Below are positions 14,307 to 16,414 of a DNA stretch of 16,414 nt, piece after piece (position 1 is the first letter of the stretch; each line of letters starts with the position of its first letter). Under the pieces are notes generated by a model. The model was given only the letters and a program-made list of their open reading frames with translations, did not search any database and was not told where the DNA came from. The stretch covers positions 1 through 16,414 of the forward strand of contig CAYZJB010000066.1 of assembly GCA_964478735.1 (NCBI GenBank), given 5' to 3'. The stretch is from CAYZJB01 sp964478735. Lineage in GTDB: Bacteria > CLD3 > SB21. The position numbers were made by a program, and so were the translations under genes.

Positions 14307-15211
14307 AGGTCGACCTCCTCGCCTTCGCGCAGCGCCATCACCTCAACCTCGTGCGGCGTATCGACTCGCTTGAGGTGGAGCATTTCCCGAGCGCCCTCCA
14401 GTTTCCGTTCGATGTCCTCGTCGCGATCTTCCGGCGCGTGATGGCCGAGAACGACGCGCCGTACGCCGGCCCGCAACGCCAGTTCCACCGCCATCTCCGG
14501 CGTCGAGTGACCCCAGTTTTCTTTTCCTTTGATCGTTTCCCCGGTAAAGTGCGTGTCGTGCAGCATGAGGTCGGCGTCCTTACAGAATTCGACGATGCGG
14601 TCGGCAAACGCTTTTTCCTCAACGGCGAAACGGTCCGGTTTCCACGCTTTCATCATAACGCCGAGGTGATTGCCGGCAATCGGCGCATGGTCGCATACGA
14701 TGCAGACGCTTTTGCCGCCGTGTTCGATGCGGTACCCCAGGGTCAGGCCTTGATGATTGAGCTGGACGGTTTTGACCGTGGCTTTTTCGATGGCCAGGGT
14801 CTGGTCGGGACCCAGTTCACGAAACGTCATTTTATCTTTGACGCGATTGAACGGAATGGGAATCAGGCCTTTATTGTGCTGGTGTTCGAACAAGGATTTA
14901 ATGTCGTACTTTTCAGAACGCGGACCCATGATCGTGATCTGCGTCCCCTCTTCAAAAAGCGGCGAAAACAGTGGAAAGGCGAGGATATGGTCCCAGTGAG
15001 TGTGCGTGATCAGAAACGTCGCGCGAAAGGGTTTGGGTTCATCCCGCACGATGCGGATGCCTTCTCGGAAAATTCCCGTTCCGCCGTCGATATAGATCGG
15101 GTGCATGCCGGAAATCGAAATTTTGAAGGCGGTCGTATTACCCCCGTAGTGGATCCGTTCCGGCGTCAGGATGGGTCGTGAGCCGCGCGTTCCAAACAGT
15201 GTAAATTTCAT
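14303..15211 (-). CDS. MBL-fold metallo-hydrolase, first of a coupled pair
   Basis: A 302-residue MBL-fold hydrolase of the same GTRGS group as the gene that follows it (GTRGSRPILTPERIHYGGNT at 7-26). Predicted metal ligands: His70, His72, Asp74 and His75 in THTHWDH, His153 in QLNHQG, Asp174 in IVCDHAP and His257 in VLGHHAP. GWGHSTPEM-type signature: NWGHSTPEMA with His235. No signal peptide or membrane segment is present. The ATG has GGAG 5 bases upstream. The gene begins 59 bases after ricT, and its stop overlaps the start of the second hydrolase. Substrate is unknown; a small phosphodiester or nucleotide is the likeliest from family knowledge. A retained pair in one operon suggests the two may act together or on related substrates. 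Confidence 0.85.
   Translation of the reverse strand: MKFTLFGTRGSRPILTPERIHYGGNTTAFKISISGMHPIYIDGGTGIFREGIRIVRDEPKPFRATFLITHTHWDHILAFPLFSPLFEEGTQITIMGPRSEKYDIKSLFEHQHNKGLIPIPFNRVKDKMTFRELGPDQTLAIEKATVKTVQLNHQGLTLGYRIEHGGKSVCIVCDHAPIAGNHLGVMMKAWKPDRFAVEEKAFADRIVEFCKDADLMLHDTHFTGETIKGKENWGHSTPEMAVELALRAGVRRVVLGHHAPEDRDEDIERKLEGAREMLHLKRVDTPHEVEVMALREGEEVDL
14314..14319 (-). promoter_or_regulatory. AGGAGG ribosome-binding site inside the end of the first MBL gene
   Basis: AGGAGG on the minus strand, 7 bases ahead of the GTG at 14306 and within the last codons of the upstream gene. It supports both the GTG start and translational coupling through the GTGA overlap. Confidence 0.65.
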
Positions 15212-15270
15212 GGTTGCTCCACCGGTACCTTGGAAATGGTAATAAAATTCAGCCGTGGAGAAAAGATATT

Positions 15271-16257
15271 TCAGATTTGCGGCGGGGGAATGTTGTGATC
15301 GTCAAAAAAAGGGTCCTTTTCGATGAAGTCTTTCAGCGGGTTTTCCACTTCGCCGGCTTTCACTTTATCATGGGTGTCACATTTGCCGGACTGGCACCCG
15401 TCGCCGCCCGTCGCGCAACCGGTCCCGCATCCGTGGATCGTCGACAGGTCGATGCCTAACATATCCGCCACCTGCTCCAGCGTCAGCGTGTCCCACTCAT
15501 CAGAATCGCGTTTGACGTGGACTTTATTACCGATAATATCGATGTGCTTGATTTCGCCCGGCCCTTTGGGGGTTTTGATCATGGAACCGACGCCGGGAAA
15601 TTTCGACAGCGTATTGACGTAAAAATCGCGTTCGTATGCCAGGCAGCATTTCAACCGACCGCAGAGTCCCGTCAGTTTGGACGGATTGAGCTGCAGGCCC
15701 TGGTCTTTTGCAAACTCGGTCGTGATCGGTTTAAATTCCGTCAGATGTTCCGAGCAGCACAGCCGTTTGCCGCACGGCCCGTAGCCGTCGACGCGTTTGG
15801 CTTCGTCCCGTACGCCGATCTGCCGCAACTCGATGCGCGTTTTGAATTCCGACGCCAGGTCGCGTACGAGCAGCCGGAAGTCCACGCGCTTTTCCGCCGT
15901 GAAAAAAAATACCAGCCGACGGCGGTCGAACTGGTACTCCGCATCGACGAGTTTCATGCGCAGGCCGTATTTAGCGATCCGTTCACGCACGATCGTCATC
16001 GATTTTTTTTCCTCGTCGCGGTTCTCGGACAGTTGTTTCATTTCGTCCGGAATCGCTAGGCGGATGAGGTAGCGAAGTTCCCGGCCCTCGGTTTCTTTTT
16101 CGGGGATCTGGTCGTGCGTCAGAGACACCGTGCCGAGGTCCACGCCGTTTTCGGCCTGGACGATGACGGTATCTCCTTTGCGGAGCGTCAGATTACTTTT
16201 GTTGAAAAAATATTCTTTACGGCGTGCTTTGAATTCGACTTGTATACAATTGGGCAT
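15271..16257 (-). CDS. ricT: RicT/YaaT-type PSP1 domain protein with cysteine-rich tail
   Basis: A 328-residue PSP1-domain protein. In Bacillus, RicT (YaaT) works with RicA and RicF in an iron-sulfur-bearing complex that affects RNA processing, biofilm formation and sporulation. Conserved core: RLVFFFTAEKRVDFRLLVRDL at 114-134 and TRIELRQIGVRDEAK, then cysteine motifs GPCGKRLCCSE (Cys162, 167, 168) and GLCGRLKCCLAYE (Cys199, 204, 205). Residues 277-293 add four cysteines in a Gly-rich tail (GCGTGCATGG and GCQSGKC), which suggests another metal or cluster site. The ATG has no Shine-Dalgarno sequence; an AT-rich leader lies upstream. It is first of the ricT-MBL-MBL-metG-kinase series. RicT next to metG is a neighbourhood known from several phyla. 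Confidence 0.9.
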   Translation of the reverse strand: MPNCIQVEFKARRKEYFFNKSNLTLRKGDTVIVQAENGVDLGTVSLTHDQIPEKETEGRELRYLIRLAIPDEMKQLSENRDEEKKSMTIVRERIAKYGLRMKLVDAEYQFDRRRLVFFFTAEKRVDFRLLVRDLASEFKTRIELRQIGVRDEAKRVDGYGPCGKRLCCSEHLTEFKPITTEFAKDQGLQLNPSKLTGLCGRLKCCLAYERDFYVNTLSKFPGVGSMIKTPKGPGEIKHIDIIGNKVHVKRDSDEWDTLTLEQVADMLGIDLSTIHGCGTGCATGGDGCQSGKCDTHDKVKAGEVENPLKDFIEKDPFFDDHNIPPPQI

Positions 16258-16286
16258 ATTAATGACATGGTTGATGGAGATGATTC

Positions 16287-16292
16287 ATTATA
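16287..16292 (-). promoter_or_regulatory. Possible -10 box upstream of ricT
   Basis: TATAAT on the minus strand, 30 bases before the ricT ATG, within an AT-rich spacer (16258-16337). No good -35 hexamer is present at 16-18 bases, so this is only a candidate promoter for the five-gene series. Confidence 0.25.
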
Positions 16293-16337
16293 ATACAATA
16301 TCTGCTATTACTATAGTAGTAAGATCGTCCGCGAAGT

Positions 16338-16414
16338 TCAATAGCTTGTTAATATTAATATGCAATTGGTGGTTTTCAAACTTTCACCTAATTCGGCAAA
16401 CACGCCTAAGCGGT
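16338..16414 (-). CDS. Possible 3' end of another minus-strand gene
   Basis: An open frame enters from the right edge and runs 24 codons to TGA at 16340-16338. It begins RLGVFAELGESLKTTN, which looks protein-like, and ends in a hydrophobic CILILTSY. It is too short to assign. In some bacteria holB (DNA polymerase III delta-prime) precedes ricT, but I do not recognise a HolB C terminus here. Confidence 0.25.
   Translation of the reverse strand, partial: RLGVFAELGESLKTTNCILILTSY

Overview
The window is about 16.4 kb of moderate-GC bacterial chromosome with a 100-N scaffold gap at 4043-4142, so it is most likely a draft or metagenome assembly. I see no rRNA, tRNA, CRISPR array or complete insertion sequence. 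The gene content suggests the FCB group (Bacteroidota, Ignavibacteriota and related candidate phyla). The supporting signs are a methionyl-tRNA synthetase with a KLSTS-type signature and a C-terminal Trbp111 domain, a CcrA-like subclass B1 metallo-beta-lactamase, a two-component-regulator propeller remnant, a GxxExxY protein, and several starts with weak or no Shine-Dalgarno sequence. This placement is an inference from the proteins; no marker gene settles it.

Left part (1-4763): a thioredoxin and a DUF302 protein form a two-gene unit on the plus strand. It converges on a minus-strand series of chorismate synthase (aroC, TTG start), a small propeller fragment coupled to the aroC stop, and a periplasmic TPR / Lys-Glu-rich coiled-coil / CsgG-like protein. 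The gap follows. It truncates a plus-strand gene that starts at 3991 behind the strongest ribosome-binding site in the window, and a minus-strand short-chain dehydrogenase.

Middle part (4764-10223), all plus strand: a decayed N-terminal fragment of an AraC-type membrane regulator, a 316-base non-coding stretch with a near-perfect 28-bp palindrome, and ychF. Next come a GxxExxY gene enclosed by 22-bp inverted repeats, gltX, a roughly 146-bp MITE-like element, a complete secreted subclass B1 metallo-beta-lactamase, and an RraA-like protein.

Right part (10224-16414), all minus strand and probably one transcription unit: a RicT/PSP1 protein, two translationally coupled MBL-fold hydrolases of the GTRGS type, metG, and a soluble receiver-histidine kinase. 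The kinase frame has no ATG, GTG or TTG ahead of its receiver domain. The best start is an ACG with a well-placed GGAG. The window ends in what may be the tail of another minus-strand gene.

The points most worth checking are the inverted-repeat GxxExxY cassette, the non-canonical start of the kinase, the HIGH-to-HIGR change in MetRS, the chromosomal B1 beta-lactamase next to a MITE-like element, and the paired MBL hydrolases inside the ricT-metG locus. I did not find a convincing large unknown system.
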